Source: Verrucomicrobiia bacterium (GTDB taxonomy: Bacteria; Verrucomicrobiota; Verrucomicrobiia; Limisphaerales; UBA11358). Taken from it: 64,000 nt of DNA. A program made the translations under genes and the position numbers. The stretch lies in the NCBI GenBank assembly GCA_031290985.1, contig JARLJW010000073.1, positions 17,442-81,441 on the forward strand, read 5' to 3'. This document shows positions 52,887 to 62,035 of this stretch, piece after piece. The notes beneath the pieces were generated by a model, which was not told the origin of the DNA, searched no databases, and saw only the letters and a list, made by a program, of their open reading frames with translations. Each line of letters starts with the position of its first letter. Position 1 is the stretch's first letter.

Positions 52887-55800
52887 ATGAATTTTTCATA
52901 TTACTTCATTAAACGTCCCATCTTTGCCGCCGTCCTATCCATCGCCATATTTGTGATGGGCCTGCTCGCGCTGTTCCGGCTGCCCATCAGCGAATATCCC
53001 GAAGTCGTGCCGCCGACCATCGTCGTGCGGGCAACCTATCCCGGCGCGACGCCAAAGACCATCGCCGAGACCGTGGCTTCGCCGCTGGAGCAGGCCGTCA
53101 ATGGCGTGGAAGGCTCGCTCTACATGTTCTCGCAGGCGACCGGCGACGGGGTGATGACCCTCACCGTCACCTTCGCGCTCGGCACCGATCCGGACAAGGC
53201 CCAGGTGCAGGTGCAAAACCGCGTCTCCCAGGCGCTGCCCAAATTGCCCGAAGAGGTCCGTGATCTAGGGGTCACCACCACCAAGCAGTCACCTGATCTC
53301 ACCATGGTGGTTCACTTGTTCTCACCGGACAACCGCTACGACAAGGTCTACATCCGCAACTACGCCACCCTGCAGATCAAGGATGCGCTCGCCCGCATCC
53401 CGGGTGCCGGCGACGTGGAACTGTTCGGCTCCGGCGATTACGCCATGCGCATCTGGCTCAACCCGGACAAGGTCGCCGCGCGCAACCTCACGGCCAGCGA
53501 TGTCGTGGCCGCCATCCGCGAGCAAAACGTGCAGGTCGCCGGCGGCGTGATCGGCCAGCAGCCGCTCACCAGCCCGGTGAATTTTGAAATGCAGGTGAAC
53601 GTGAAAGGCCGGCTGATCTCCGAGGAGGAATTCGGCAACATCGTCATCAAGACCGGGCCGAACGGCGAAAAAACCCTGCTCAAGGATGTGGCCCGCATCG
53701 AACTTGGGGCCGGCAGCTACGCCCTGCAGTCCCTGCTGGACAACAAGACGGCGGTGGCCATCCCCATCTTCCAGACCCCCGGCGCCAATGCGCTGGAGCT
53801 GTCCAAGAACGTCCGCGCCAAAATGGCGGAGTTGAAGAAGAACTTCCCCGAAGGTTTGGACTACAACGTCGTTTATGACCCGACGGTGTTTGTGCGGCAT
53901 TCCATCGAGGCCGTGATCCACACGCTGCTCGAGGCGATCCTGCTCGTTGTGATCGTGGTCATCATCTTTTTGCAAACGTGGCGCGCGGCCATCATCCCGC
54001 TGGCGGCCGTGCCTGTGTCCCTCATCGGCACCTTCACGATCATGCTGGCATTCGGCTTTAGCATCAACGCGCTTTCGTTGTTCGGCCTCGTGCTGGCCAT
54101 CGGCATCGTGGTGGATGACGCCATCGTCGTGGTTGAAAACGTGGAACGGAACATTGCACGCGGTTTGTCGGCGCCAGATGCCGCGCGGCAGGCGATGAAG
54201 GAAGTCACCGGGCCCATCGTGGCCACGGCGCTGGTGCTGTGCGCGGTGTTCGTGCCGACGGGATTCATCACCGGCCTCACTGGCCAGTTCTACAAGCAGT
54301 TCGCGCTGACGATCGCCATTTCGACGGTCATTTCCGCGTTCAATTCGTTGACGCTCTCGCCCGCCCTGTGCGCGGTGTTGCTGAAAGACCACCATGCGCC
54401 CAAGGATGTGGTGTCGCGCGTGATGGAAAAGTCGCTCGGCTGGTTCTTCAACCCCTTTAACCGCGTGTTCGCCTGGGCGGGTGAAAAGTATTCCACCGGC
54501 GTCGGCACGGTGTTGCGCAAAAGCTTCATCGCGCTGCTCGTCTATGGCGGCCTGGTCTTTCTGACCGGCTGGAGCTTCGACAAGATTCCGACGGGCTTTG
54601 TGCCGACGCAGGACAAGCAGTATCTCGTCGCGTTCGCGCAGTTGCCGGACGGCTCCTCGCTCGACCGTACGGAAGCCGTCATCCGCCGCATGTCAGACAT
54701 CGGCCTGAAACTGCCTGGCGTGGAAAGCGCCGTCGCCTTCCCCGGTTTGAGCATCAGCGGTTTCAGCGTAGCCCCCAATGCGGGCATCGTCTTCTTCACC
54801 TTGAAGCCTTTCGACGAACGCACGACGCCAAACTTGAGCGGTCCGGCCATCACCGCCGCGTTGAACCAGCAATTAAGCTCCATCAAAGAGGCGTTCGTAC
54901 TCGCCGTGCCGCCGCCGGCCGTGATGGGGCTGGGCACCATCGGCGGATTTAAACTCTACGTCGAAGACCGTGCCGACCTGGGCTACGACGCCCTGTACCA
55001 GAATTTGCATGGCATCATCGGCAAAAGTTACCAGACCCCGGGCCTCGGCGGCGTCTTCTCAGGATTCACCGTGAACGTGCCCCAGTTGGATGCGGACGTT
55101 GACCGCGTGAAGGCCAAGCTCCAGGGCGTGCCCTTGCAAAATCTCTTTGAGACCATGCAGATCTATCTCGGCTCGCTGTATGTCAATGACTTCAACAAGT
55201 TCGGCCGCACTTACGAAGTCATCGCGCAGGCGGACGCGCCCTTCCGCGCCCATGCCGAGGACATCACCCGGCTCAAGACCCGCAATGACAAGGGCGACAT
55301 GGTTCCGCTCGGCGCCATCGTCAAGGTCACAGAGACGCACGGCCCCGACCGCGTGATGCGCTACAATGGTTATCCGGCGGCGGAAATCAACGGCGGCCCC
55401 GCGCCCGGTTACAGTTCCGGCCAGGCCGAAGCGTTGATGTCCAAACTCACCACGGAAAACCTGCCCCGCGGCCTGTCGTATGAGTGGACGGAACTCACCT
55501 ACCAGCGCATCCTCGCGGGCAATGCTTCCCTGGTGGTCTATCCACTGTGCCTCCTGCTCGTGTTCCTCGTGCTCGCGGCGTTGTATGAAAGTTTCCGCCT
55601 GCCCCTGGCCATCATCTTGATTGTGCCGATGTGCCTGCTGTTCGCCATCGCAGGCGTCTGGCTCAAGGGCAGCGACAACAACATCTTCACCCAGATCGGC
55701 CTGATCGTGCTGGTCGGGCTCGCGTGCAAGAATGCCATCCTCATCGTTGAATTCGCCAAGCAGAAACAGGACGAAGGCATGACGCCCTTTGCGGCGGCCA

Positions 55801-57557
55801 TCGAAGCGTGCCGGTTGCGGTTGCGGCCCATTTTGATGACAAGCATCGCATTCATCGCGGGCGTGTTCCCGCTGGTTGTAGCGAAAGGTGCCGGTGCGGA
55901 AATGCGCCAGGCGATGGGCATCGCGGTGTTCTCCGGCATGATCGGGGTCACGCTGTTCGGCCTGTTCCTCACGCCGGTGTTCTACGTCACGTTGATGAAG
56001 CTCGGCTTGAAGAAGAAAGCCGCGCCCACAGCGGAACCCAATGGCATCCTGCCCGGTGCCAGCACCGCCACGGTCGGTATCATCACCGCCGCCCTGCTCT
56101 TCAGCTTCGCTTCGGCGAATGCCGGGGTGCTGACGGTCGGTCCGGATTACAAGGCGCTCAGCAATTCCGTCCCGGCCAATTATAAGGCGGCGGATTTGGG
56201 CAATTGGAAAGTCGGTCAGCCGCTCGACCAGGTGCCGAAGGGAGATTGGTGGGCGATTTTCAACGATGACACCTTGGACACCTTGGAATCGCGGGCCGCG
56301 CAGTCCAATCAAGAGCTCAAGGCCGCCATCGCCCGCGTGGCTCAGGCGCGGTCCATTGCCCGCGTGGCGCGCGCTGACCTGCTGCCCGGCATCACGGCCG
56401 GCGCGGATTACACGCGTCAGCGCTATTCGCCCAATGCCAATCCCAGCTTTGGCAATGTCACAGCCAACTCCTTCAGCACCCCGCTGGATTTGAGCTACGA
56501 GGTCGATCTCTGGGGCCGCGTGCGCCGGGGTTTTGAAAGCGCCCGCGCCGATGCGCAGGCCTCGCTCGCAACCTACTTCAATGTCTTGCTCACGCTGCAG
56601 TCGGATGTCGCGCAGAATTATTTCGCCCTGCGTTCACTGGACGCGGAGATTGCCACCGTCATCGGCACCGTGGCCTTGCGCAAGGAACAGGTCAAGCTGG
56701 TGCATGACCGCTTTGACAGCGGCATCGGCAACCAGTTGGATGTCGCGCAGGCGGAAACTGAACTGGCCACCACGGAAGCCGAAGCCGCCTCGCTGGCGCA
56801 GAAACGTGACCAGTTGGAAAATGCCCTCGCCATCCTCGTCGGCGAAAACCCGGCCAACTTCCGGCTCGCCGCGCTGGCCGAGGCGGATAAAAAATGGAAT
56901 CCTCAGCCGCCATTGATTCCCGCCGGTTTGCCCGCCGACCTGCTTGAACGCCGGCCGGATGTGGCCGCCGCGGAGCGCCAGCTCGCTTCCGCCAACGCCA
57001 AGATTGGGGTCGCCAAGGGGGCGTTCTTCCCCGTGGTCACGCTCACCGGCTCGGGCGGCTACCTGAGCGGCGATATCGAAACCCTGTTCAATTGGGGCAG
57101 CCATACGTGGTCCTTTGGCCCGAGTGTTTCCCTGCCGATTTTTGCCGGTGGCCGCAACCTGGCGAATTTGTCGCGCGCCAAGTCTGCTTACGAAGAATCG
57201 GTCGCCCTCTATCGCCAGCAGGTGCTCGTGGCCTTTGGTGACGTGGAGGACAGCCTGTCCGGCATCCGGCACCTCGTGGACCAGTCGGCGGCGCAGTCGC
57301 GCGCAGTGGTGTTTGCGCGACAGGCAGCAGATCTGGCCGATCAACGCTACCGCTCCGGCATCGTCTCTTACCTGTCGGTGGTGGACGCCAATCGTGACGC
57401 CCTTTCCGCCGATCGCGCGAACGCCCAACTCGCCGGCCAGCGCCTCATCGCCACCGTGCAGCTCATCAAGGCTCTGGGCGGCGGCTGGAGCGCGCCACAG
57501 GTGTTCGCCAGCGTCAGCCCGTCCAGTCTCCCAATCTCCAACAGCCACAAACAATGA
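52887..57557 (+). CDS. RND multidrug permease fused to NodT/TolC-type outer-membrane factor
   Basis: Single open frame of 1556 residues. Residues 1 to about 1040 are a full HAE1-type RND pump (MNFSYYFIKRPIFAAVLS, two large periplasmic loops, proton-relay segment GIVVDDAIVVVENVER, twelve transmembrane helices). Residues about 1080-1556 are a complete outer-membrane factor of the NodT type (VGPDYK, STPLDLSYEVDLWGRVRRG, PADLLERRPDV). Between them a hydrophobic segment ends FASANA-G at 1077-1080, like a signal peptide with a peptidase I site, and the usual lipobox cysteine is absent. No ATG, GTG or TTG lies in frame in the linker. Thioredoxin overlaps its stop by 4 bp. Confidence 0.93.
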   Translation: MNFSYYFIKRPIFAAVLSIAIFVMGLLALFRLPISEYPEVVPPTIVVRATYPGATPKTIAETVASPLEQAVNGVEGSLYMFSQATGDGVMTLTVTFALGTDPDKAQVQVQNRVSQALPKLPEEVRDLGVTTTKQSPDLTMVVHLFSPDNRYDKVYIRNYATLQIKDALARIPGAGDVELFGSGDYAMRIWLNPDKVAARNLTASDVVAAIREQNVQVAGGVIGQQPLTSPVNFEMQVNVKGRLISEEEFGNIVIKTGPNGEKTLLKDVARIELGAGSYALQSLLDNKTAVAIPIFQTPGANALELSKNVRAKMAELKKNFPEGLDYNVVYDPTVFVRHSIEAVIHTLLEAILLVVIVVIIFLQTWRAAIIPLAAVPVSLIGTFTIMLAFGFSINALSLFGLVLAIGIVVDDAIVVVENVERNIARGLSAPDAARQAMKEVTGPIVATALVLCAVFVPTGFITGLTGQFYKQFALTIAISTVISAFNSLTLSPALCAVLLKDHHAPKDVVSRVMEKSLGWFFNPFNRVFAWAGEKYSTGVGTVLRKSFIALLVYGGLVFLTGWSFDKIPTGFVPTQDKQYLVAFAQLPDGSSLDRTEAVIRRMSDIGLKLPGVESAVAFPGLSISGFSVAPNAGIVFFTLKPFDERTTPNLSGPAITAALNQQLSSIKEAFVLAVPPPAVMGLGTIGGFKLYVEDRADLGYDALYQNLHGIIGKSYQTPGLGGVFSGFTVNVPQLDADVDRVKAKLQGVPLQNLFETMQIYLGSLYVNDFNKFGRTYEVIAQADAPFRAHAEDITRLKTRNDKGDMVPLGAIVKVTETHGPDRVMRYNGYPAAEINGGPAPGYSSGQAEALMSKLTTENLPRGLSYEWTELTYQRILAGNASLVVYPLCLLLVFLVLAALYESFRLPLAIILIVPMCLLFAIAGVWLKGSDNNIFTQIGLIVLVGLACKNAILIVEFAKQKQDEGMTPFAAAIEACRLRLRPILMTSIAFIAGVFPLVVAKGAGAEMRQAMGIAVFSGMIGVTLFGLFLTPVFYVTLMKLGLKKKAAPTAEPNGILPGASTATVGIITAALLFSFASANAGVLTVGPDYKALSNSVPANYKAADLGNWKVGQPLDQVPKGDWWAIFNDDTLDTLESRAAQSNQELKAAIARVAQARSIARVARADLLPGITAGADYTRQRYSPNANPSFGNVTANSFSTPLDLSYEVDLWGRVRRGFESARADAQASLATYFNVLLTLQSDVAQNYFALRSLDAEIATVIGTVALRKEQVKLVHDRFDSGIGNQLDVAQAETELATTEAEAASLAQKRDQLENALAILVGENPANFRLAALAEADKKWNPQPPLIPAGLPADLLERRPDVAAAERQLASANAKIGVAKGAFFPVVTLTGSGGYLSGDIETLFNWGSHTWSFGPSVSLPIFAGGRNLANLSRAKSAYEESVALYRQQVLVAFGDVEDSLSGIRHLVDQSAAQSRAVVFARQAADLADQRYRSGIVSYLSVVDANRDALSADRANAQLAGQRLIATVQLIKALGGGWSAPQVFASVSPSSLPISNSHKQ

Positions 57558-57886
57558 AATCGACCGTCACCGTCAACGCCAACAATTTCAAGCGTGAAGT
57601 GCTCGAAGCCACCCAGCCCGTCCTCGTGGACTTTTGGGCCGAATGGTGCGGGCCGTGCAAGATGCTTGCCCCGGTGCTCGAAGAGATCGCCACCGAACAT
57701 GCCGGCCGGGTGAAGATCGCCAAGGTTAACGTGGATGAAAACCCCACACTCGCCGAGCAGCATCACGTCCAGTCCATCCCGACGCTCGTTTATTACCACA
57801 ACGGTTTGATCCATGATCAAGTTGTCGGGGTGGCAAGCAAGAAGACCATTGTTTCCCGTCTGGAAACATTGGGGTCAAGATCATGA
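57554..57886 (+). CDS. trxA: Thioredoxin
   Basis: Thioredoxin of 110 residues with active site WCGPCK (C32, C35) and the cis-proline segment SIPTLVYYHNG. It is a normal cytoplasmic thioredoxin without signal peptide. Its start overlaps the RND fusion gene stop (ATGA), so it is translated with the efflux operon. This suggests a link between the pump's inducer and thiol stress. The 190 bp that follow up to the convergent deaminase gene hold no credible gene. Confidence 0.95.
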   Translation: MKSTVTVNANNFKREVLEATQPVLVDFWAEWCGPCKMLAPVLEEIATEHAGRVKIAKVNVDENPTLAEQHHVQSIPTLVYYHNGLIHDQVVGVASKKTIVSRLETLGSRS

Positions 57887-58076
57887 CTATCTGTCAGACA
57901 TCCAATCCCGCATCCACCCGGCGCTCGGGCGGCTTGTTTGAAGCGGCATCTGGCGGACAGCCTGAGTTATCCGGACACAAGAAAATCATGTATCCGTCTC
58001 TGCTCCACCGCAAATGGCGCACTGGAGTATTTACGTCCAACTCACAACACCCGCCATTGCCGAAGTCTATCCTGGT

Positions 58077-58544
58077 CTAGTAGCGGACTTTGTCGGTCTT
58101 GGTCTGCCATTCCGTGAACACTTTCAACGCCTCCGGGCGCAGCAGTTGTTTCATGGGGATGAGCCGTTTGGAGATCGGCTTGGCCACTTCGCGGTAGATC
58201 AAATCATCGTCGAAGGCGATCTTCGCCGCGTCCTTGCGGGTGTTCCCATAATAAACTTTGTCGAAGCGCGCCCAGTAGATGGCGGAGAGGCACATCGGGC
58301 ACGGCTCGCAACTGGTGTAAAGTTCGCAGTCACCGAGCTGGAATGTTTTCAACCGGCGGCAGGCGTCGCGGATGGCCGTGACCTCGGCGTGCGCCGTGGG
58401 ATCGTTCGTGGACGTGACCTGGTTCCAGCCACGCCCGACGATTTTGCCTTTGCGCACCACGACCGCGCCAAACGGTCCGCCGCAATTGGCCCGCATCTTT
58501 GAAAGCGACAGCCGGATGGCCGCCCGCATAAATTGCTCCTTCAT
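58077..58544 (-). CDS. Nucleoside/nucleobase deaminase (guanine deaminase-like)
   Basis: Zinc deaminase of 155 residues counted from the ATG at 58544; the frame is open 51 bp further up. Zinc and catalytic residues are H52 and E54 in PTAHAEV, and C82 and C85 in CEPCPMCLSAIYWAR. The segments GGPFGAVVV, NDPTAHAEVTAIRDAC and VYYGNTRKDA match the guanine deaminase/tRNA-adenosine deaminase group, closer to guanine deaminases. It is convergent with trxA and may be co-transcribed from the ATPase gene upstream. Confidence 0.9.
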   Translation of the reverse strand: MKEQFMRAAIRLSLSKMRANCGGPFGAVVVRKGKIVGRGWNQVTSTNDPTAHAEVTAIRDACRRLKTFQLGDCELYTSCEPCPMCLSAIYWARFDKVYYGNTRKDAAKIAFDDDLIYREVAKPISKRLIPMKQLLRPEALKVFTEWQTKTDKVRY

Positions 58545-58643
58545 CTTGTTAATTCTAGCCAGAGGAATGCCTGATTGCACAGGCTTTTTACACATTCAAC
58601 CCGATTAAACTTCAAGCACCAAATCCCAATGTCCAATTGACAC

Positions 58644-61037
58644 TCATGCCGCGCGCTGCTTTTGGGAGCTTGGTATTTGAAGTTTATCTGGAGCTTGGAG
58701 GTTGGAATTTGGAGCTTTACCGAATAGCAGCCGCAAACTGTTCATCACTACCACCACCGTGCTGCCTTCGTGGCCGACCACGCCAAGGGTCAGCGGAATT
58801 TTTCCCAGCATCGCAAAAGTCACCAACACCACCACCGTGCCGAGCGAGATGAACAGGTTTTGCTTGATGATGCGGCTGGCGCGCTGGCTCAGACGAAAGG
58901 CCGCCAGGAAATTTTCCAGGCGGTCATGCATCAGCACCACGTCCGCCTGCTCGAGCGCGGCATCGGAACCGCGCGCGCCCATGGCCACGCCAATGTGCGC
59001 CACGGCCAGGCTCGGCGCGTCGTTCACGCCGTCACCGATCATCGCCACGTGTCGGCCCTGCCCGCTCAATTCGCGGATGGCGGCGACCTTTTCTTCGGGC
59101 TTCAATCCCGCGCGCACATCGTCGAGTTTCAATTCCGTCCGCAGATGTTCCGCCGCAGCCTGGTTGTCGCCGGTCAGCACAACTGAACGTAGACCTTCAT
59201 GCCGCAGATCTTCGAGGACGGACGCGGCCTGCGGGCGGATGTCATCACGCAAAATGATGCGTCCCAGCAAGTCGCCCGCCGACACCCAGACTTCTGACGT
59301 GCCAATATCCGTCGGAGCGCCGGTCTCGGGACCGCCGGATGGCTCCCGCCGGTCCGCAGCCCGTCGCTCCATCACCCATGCCCGTTTCCCAAGAAAAACC
59401 TCACTGGCTTCATGCTTTGCCTGCAAACCCTGCCCGGTCACGGATTCAAATTTCGGAAATTCAATCGCCGTCAAACCCTGCCGTTTGCCGTGCAGCGTGA
59501 TGGCCCGGGCCAGCGGATGCGTTGAAAGCTTTTCCAGCGAATACGCCAGCCGGGCGACTTCGCTTTCGCGTCCGGCCGGAAAACTTTCGATCTTTTCCAC
59601 GCGCAGTTCGCCGGTGGTGAGCGTGCCGGTCTTGTCAAGGCAGACGACATCAACACTCGCCAGCTTTTCCACCGCCGCGCCGCCGCGAAATAAAATCCCG
59701 TGCCGCGCGCTCCACGCGATCGCCGCCAGCACCGCGCTGGGAATGGACAGCACCAGGGCGCAGGGCGAGGACACGACGAGCAAGGTCATCGTCCGGTAAA
59801 ACGCGCTGCGAACCTCCGGGGTCGAGGTGAAGGCGGTCAGACCAAAACCCAGCCACCAAACGAAGAACATCACCAGCGACAGGCCAAGCGCGCCATACGT
59901 ATAATAGGTGCTGAATTTGTCCGCGAACTGCTGGGCGGGCGCTTTCTGATGCTGCGCCTCCTTGATGAGCGTGATGATCTTTTGCAGCGAACTCTCGGCC
60001 GCTGGCTTGGTGACGATGACCTCCACCGCGCCCCACAGATTGATGGTGCCGGCGAAAGCACCGTCGCCAACCGCCTTTTCCACCGGGGCCGCTTCGCCGG
60101 TGAGGTTGGATTCATCCGCCGCCGTGGCGCCCTTGACAATTTCCACGTCCACCGGAAATTGCGAGCCGGGCTTGATGAGCAGCCGCTTGCCGGCACGCAG
60201 GCCGGCAACCGGGACTTCGGTCTCATTTCCGGCGGCATCAATGGCCGTTGCCGTTTTGGGGGCGTCACGGAAAAGGGAACGGATTTCCTTTTGTGTGCGG
60301 CCCAGCGCGTAATGTTCCAGCGCCCCGGAAAAAGAAAACAGAAACAGGAGGGTCGCGCCTTCCTCCCACGCGTTGATGCACGCCGCGCCCACGGCCACGG
60401 CGAGCATCAGGAAATGCACGTCGAGCACGCGTTTCTGCAGACGTTCCCAGACCTCCTCCGCCGGGTAGAATCCGCCGGCCAGATAGGCGGCCACAAAGGT
60501 GAAAACTTTAAATTGTGCCGGGACGGCAAACGCCGCCAGCAGGCCGCAGATGCCGCAAATGATCGCTGCGGTTAATTGCAGCTTCCATTCATCCGCATGG
60601 TGATGGTCATGGTCATCGTCCTCGGGGATCTCCATCGTGCGCGGCTCGATGCGCGGGAGCGGCAGGTCGCGCCAGCGCCAGAACTTCGGCGCGGTCGGGC
60701 AGGTCAAGCGGGCGATGGTCGTGGCGTCGCCATCGCGCTGGATGGTGATGCGCTGCCGTTCGGCCTCGGACAACGGGGAATCACAGGAACCGCAGTCGCC
60801 CTGCCCTGAAAGCAGCGAGCAAGTGTGGCGGCCATCCGCGCTTTGCGCCGCCTGGATCTTCCCGGTGAGCCGCTGCGTCAACTTCTCCACATCCGTGCGG
60901 CCGAGGGTGGCGACGGAAATTTTCTTCTGCGCGGCATCAAACGTCACCGCTTCCAAGGCGGGTTCCTCCGCCAGCGTATCGGCGACGGAACGCGCCAGGC
61001 AGCCTACGCCATGCGGATGCTGGTGTTCTGAACTCAT
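58644..61037 (-). CDS. P1B-4-type heavy-metal transporting ATPase
   Basis: Metal-exporting P-type ATPase of 797 residues. The N-terminus is a degenerate metal-binding domain with a Cys cluster (CSLLSGQGDCGSC) and a His-rich stretch (EDDDHDHHHADEW). The membrane metal site reads S424-P425-C426 instead of CPC, and H756 EGST lies in the last helix pair; both are signs of the P1B-4 group (cobalt, iron, zinc). The phosphorylated residue is D468 in DKTGTLT; LSTHPLA and GDGVNDAP are present. The last 20 or so residues (after LLFGKA) are encoded by a low-complexity intergenic repeat. Confidence 0.93.
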   Translation of the reverse strand: MSSEHQHPHGVGCLARSVADTLAEEPALEAVTFDAAQKKISVATLGRTDVEKLTQRLTGKIQAAQSADGRHTCSLLSGQGDCGSCDSPLSEAERQRITIQRDGDATTIARLTCPTAPKFWRWRDLPLPRIEPRTMEIPEDDDHDHHHADEWKLQLTAAIICGICGLLAAFAVPAQFKVFTFVAAYLAGGFYPAEEVWERLQKRVLDVHFLMLAVAVGAACINAWEEGATLLFLFSFSGALEHYALGRTQKEIRSLFRDAPKTATAIDAAGNETEVPVAGLRAGKRLLIKPGSQFPVDVEIVKGATAADESNLTGEAAPVEKAVGDGAFAGTINLWGAVEVIVTKPAAESSLQKIITLIKEAQHQKAPAQQFADKFSTYYTYGALGLSLVMFFVWWLGFGLTAFTSTPEVRSAFYRTMTLLVVSSPCALVLSIPSAVLAAIAWSARHGILFRGGAAVEKLASVDVVCLDKTGTLTTGELRVEKIESFPAGRESEVARLAYSLEKLSTHPLARAITLHGKRQGLTAIEFPKFESVTGQGLQAKHEASEVFLGKRAWVMERRAADRREPSGGPETGAPTDIGTSEVWVSAGDLLGRIILRDDIRPQAASVLEDLRHEGLRSVVLTGDNQAAAEHLRTELKLDDVRAGLKPEEKVAAIRELSGQGRHVAMIGDGVNDAPSLAVAHIGVAMGARGSDAALEQADVVLMHDRLENFLAAFRLSQRASRIIKQNLFISLGTVVVLVTFAMLGKIPLTLGVVGHEGSTVVVVMNSLRLLFGKAPNSNLQAPDKLQIPSSQKQRAA
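58664..58717. repeat. GGAGCTTGG-type low-complexity repeat over the ATPase 3' end
   Basis: Repeated GGAGCTTGG and TTGGAATTTGG units form the last codons of the ATPase gene (read on the minus strand as NSNLQAPDKLQIPSS). A complementary-looking stretch (CACCAAATCCCAATGTCC) lies at 58618-58635, so the two could pair. I recall this repeat type from other environmental genomes but cannot check it here. Confidence 0.55.
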
Positions 61038-61139
61038 CGCCTGATAATTAGCACAGCGGCGGGACGGGCGCGAAGAAATAGTTTAGACTGGACTTGGCTA
61101 AAGAATTGCCGCATTTGAAAGTCATAACAACACACTGAC

Positions 61140-61892
61140 ATGAAGAAAATATTCATCCTGACCGCCCTGACCCTCCTGACGCTGACGACCGTGCAGGCCC
61201 AACCCCGTCAGGGCAGCGGCCCCCATCTGGGCGCCGCGCTGACCAAATTATTCGGCGAAAACCAGACCTTCACCGCCCAGATGGAATTCCAGATGCCCGA
61301 TCCCTCCTCCGGTCAGGTCATAACGATGCCAGGCAAGATGATCTTTGATTCCGGCAAGTCCCGTTTTGAGATGAACCTGGCGGAGGTCAAGGGATCCAAG
61401 ATGCCACCCGAAGCCGCCGCCCAGATGAAGGCGATGGGCATGGATACCATGGTGTCCATCTCCCGTCCGGACCGAAAAGTCGCCTACATTGTCTACCCCG
61501 GCATGCAGGGTTATGTGGAAACCCCTTTGACAGATAAAAACGACTCCGCCAGCGCAGATGACTTTAAATCCGAGATCACCGAGTTGGGCAAGGATGTCGT
61601 GGACGGCCACGACTGCGTGAAGAACAAGGTCGTGGTGACGGCCAAGGACGGCACCAAGCAGGAGTCCACCGTCTGGAACGCGAAGGACCTGAAGAACTTC
61701 CCGGTGAAAATTGAAACGACCGACCAGGGCCGCAAGACCGCGATGTTCTTCAAGGATGTCACCTTGGCCAAGCCGGATGCCGGGAACTTCGAGACCCCCT
61801 CCGGCTTCACCAAATACGCCTCCCTGCAAGAGATGATGCAGGCGGTGATGATGAAGCAGATGGGTGGTATGATGCGTCCGCCCGGACAATGA
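61140..61892 (+). CDS. Exported DUF4412-like protein
   Basis: Exported protein of 250 residues with a signal peptide ending near VQAQ (residue 21). The body is beta-rich (ENQTFTAQMEFQM, GKMIFDSGKSRFEMNL, GHDCVKNKVVV) as in DUF4412/LolA-like outer-membrane-associated folds. The C-terminus is Met-rich (MMQAVMMKQMGGMMRPP), which could bind copper or silver. It stands alone with its own terminator. Function unknown. Confidence 0.75.
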   Translation: MKKIFILTALTLLTLTTVQAQPRQGSGPHLGAALTKLFGENQTFTAQMEFQMPDPSSGQVITMPGKMIFDSGKSRFEMNLAEVKGSKMPPEAAAQMKAMGMDTMVSISRPDRKVAYIVYPGMQGYVETPLTDKNDSASADDFKSEITELGKDVVDGHDCVKNKVVVTAKDGTKQESTVWNAKDLKNFPVKIETTDQGRKTAMFFKDVTLAKPDAGNFETPSGFTKYASLQEMMQAVMMKQMGGMMRPPGQ

Positions 61893-61910
61893 TTTGGCGG
61901 ACCGAAACCA

Positions 61911-61934
61911 AGGCCGGCGCGAGCCGGCCTTTTT
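61911..61934 (+). terminator. Rho-independent terminator after the DUF4412-like gene
   Basis: Perfect stem AGGCCGGC-GCGA-GCCGGCCT followed by TTTT, 19 bp after the stop codon. Confidence 0.93.
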
Positions 61935-62035
61935 CGCATATATCCTGCCAAGATATGCAAAGCATGGAAACCGCCTCCAAACTACCTTTTGTGCGACTGA
62001 AACTTGAACAAACCAAGAACTGTTGAAACCGATTT

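Noticed and set aside
57883..58080. Possible 65-residue protein right after thioredoxin
   Set aside because: It overlaps the stop by ATGA but has no motif and poor codon usage, and it ends at the convergent gene; not supported.
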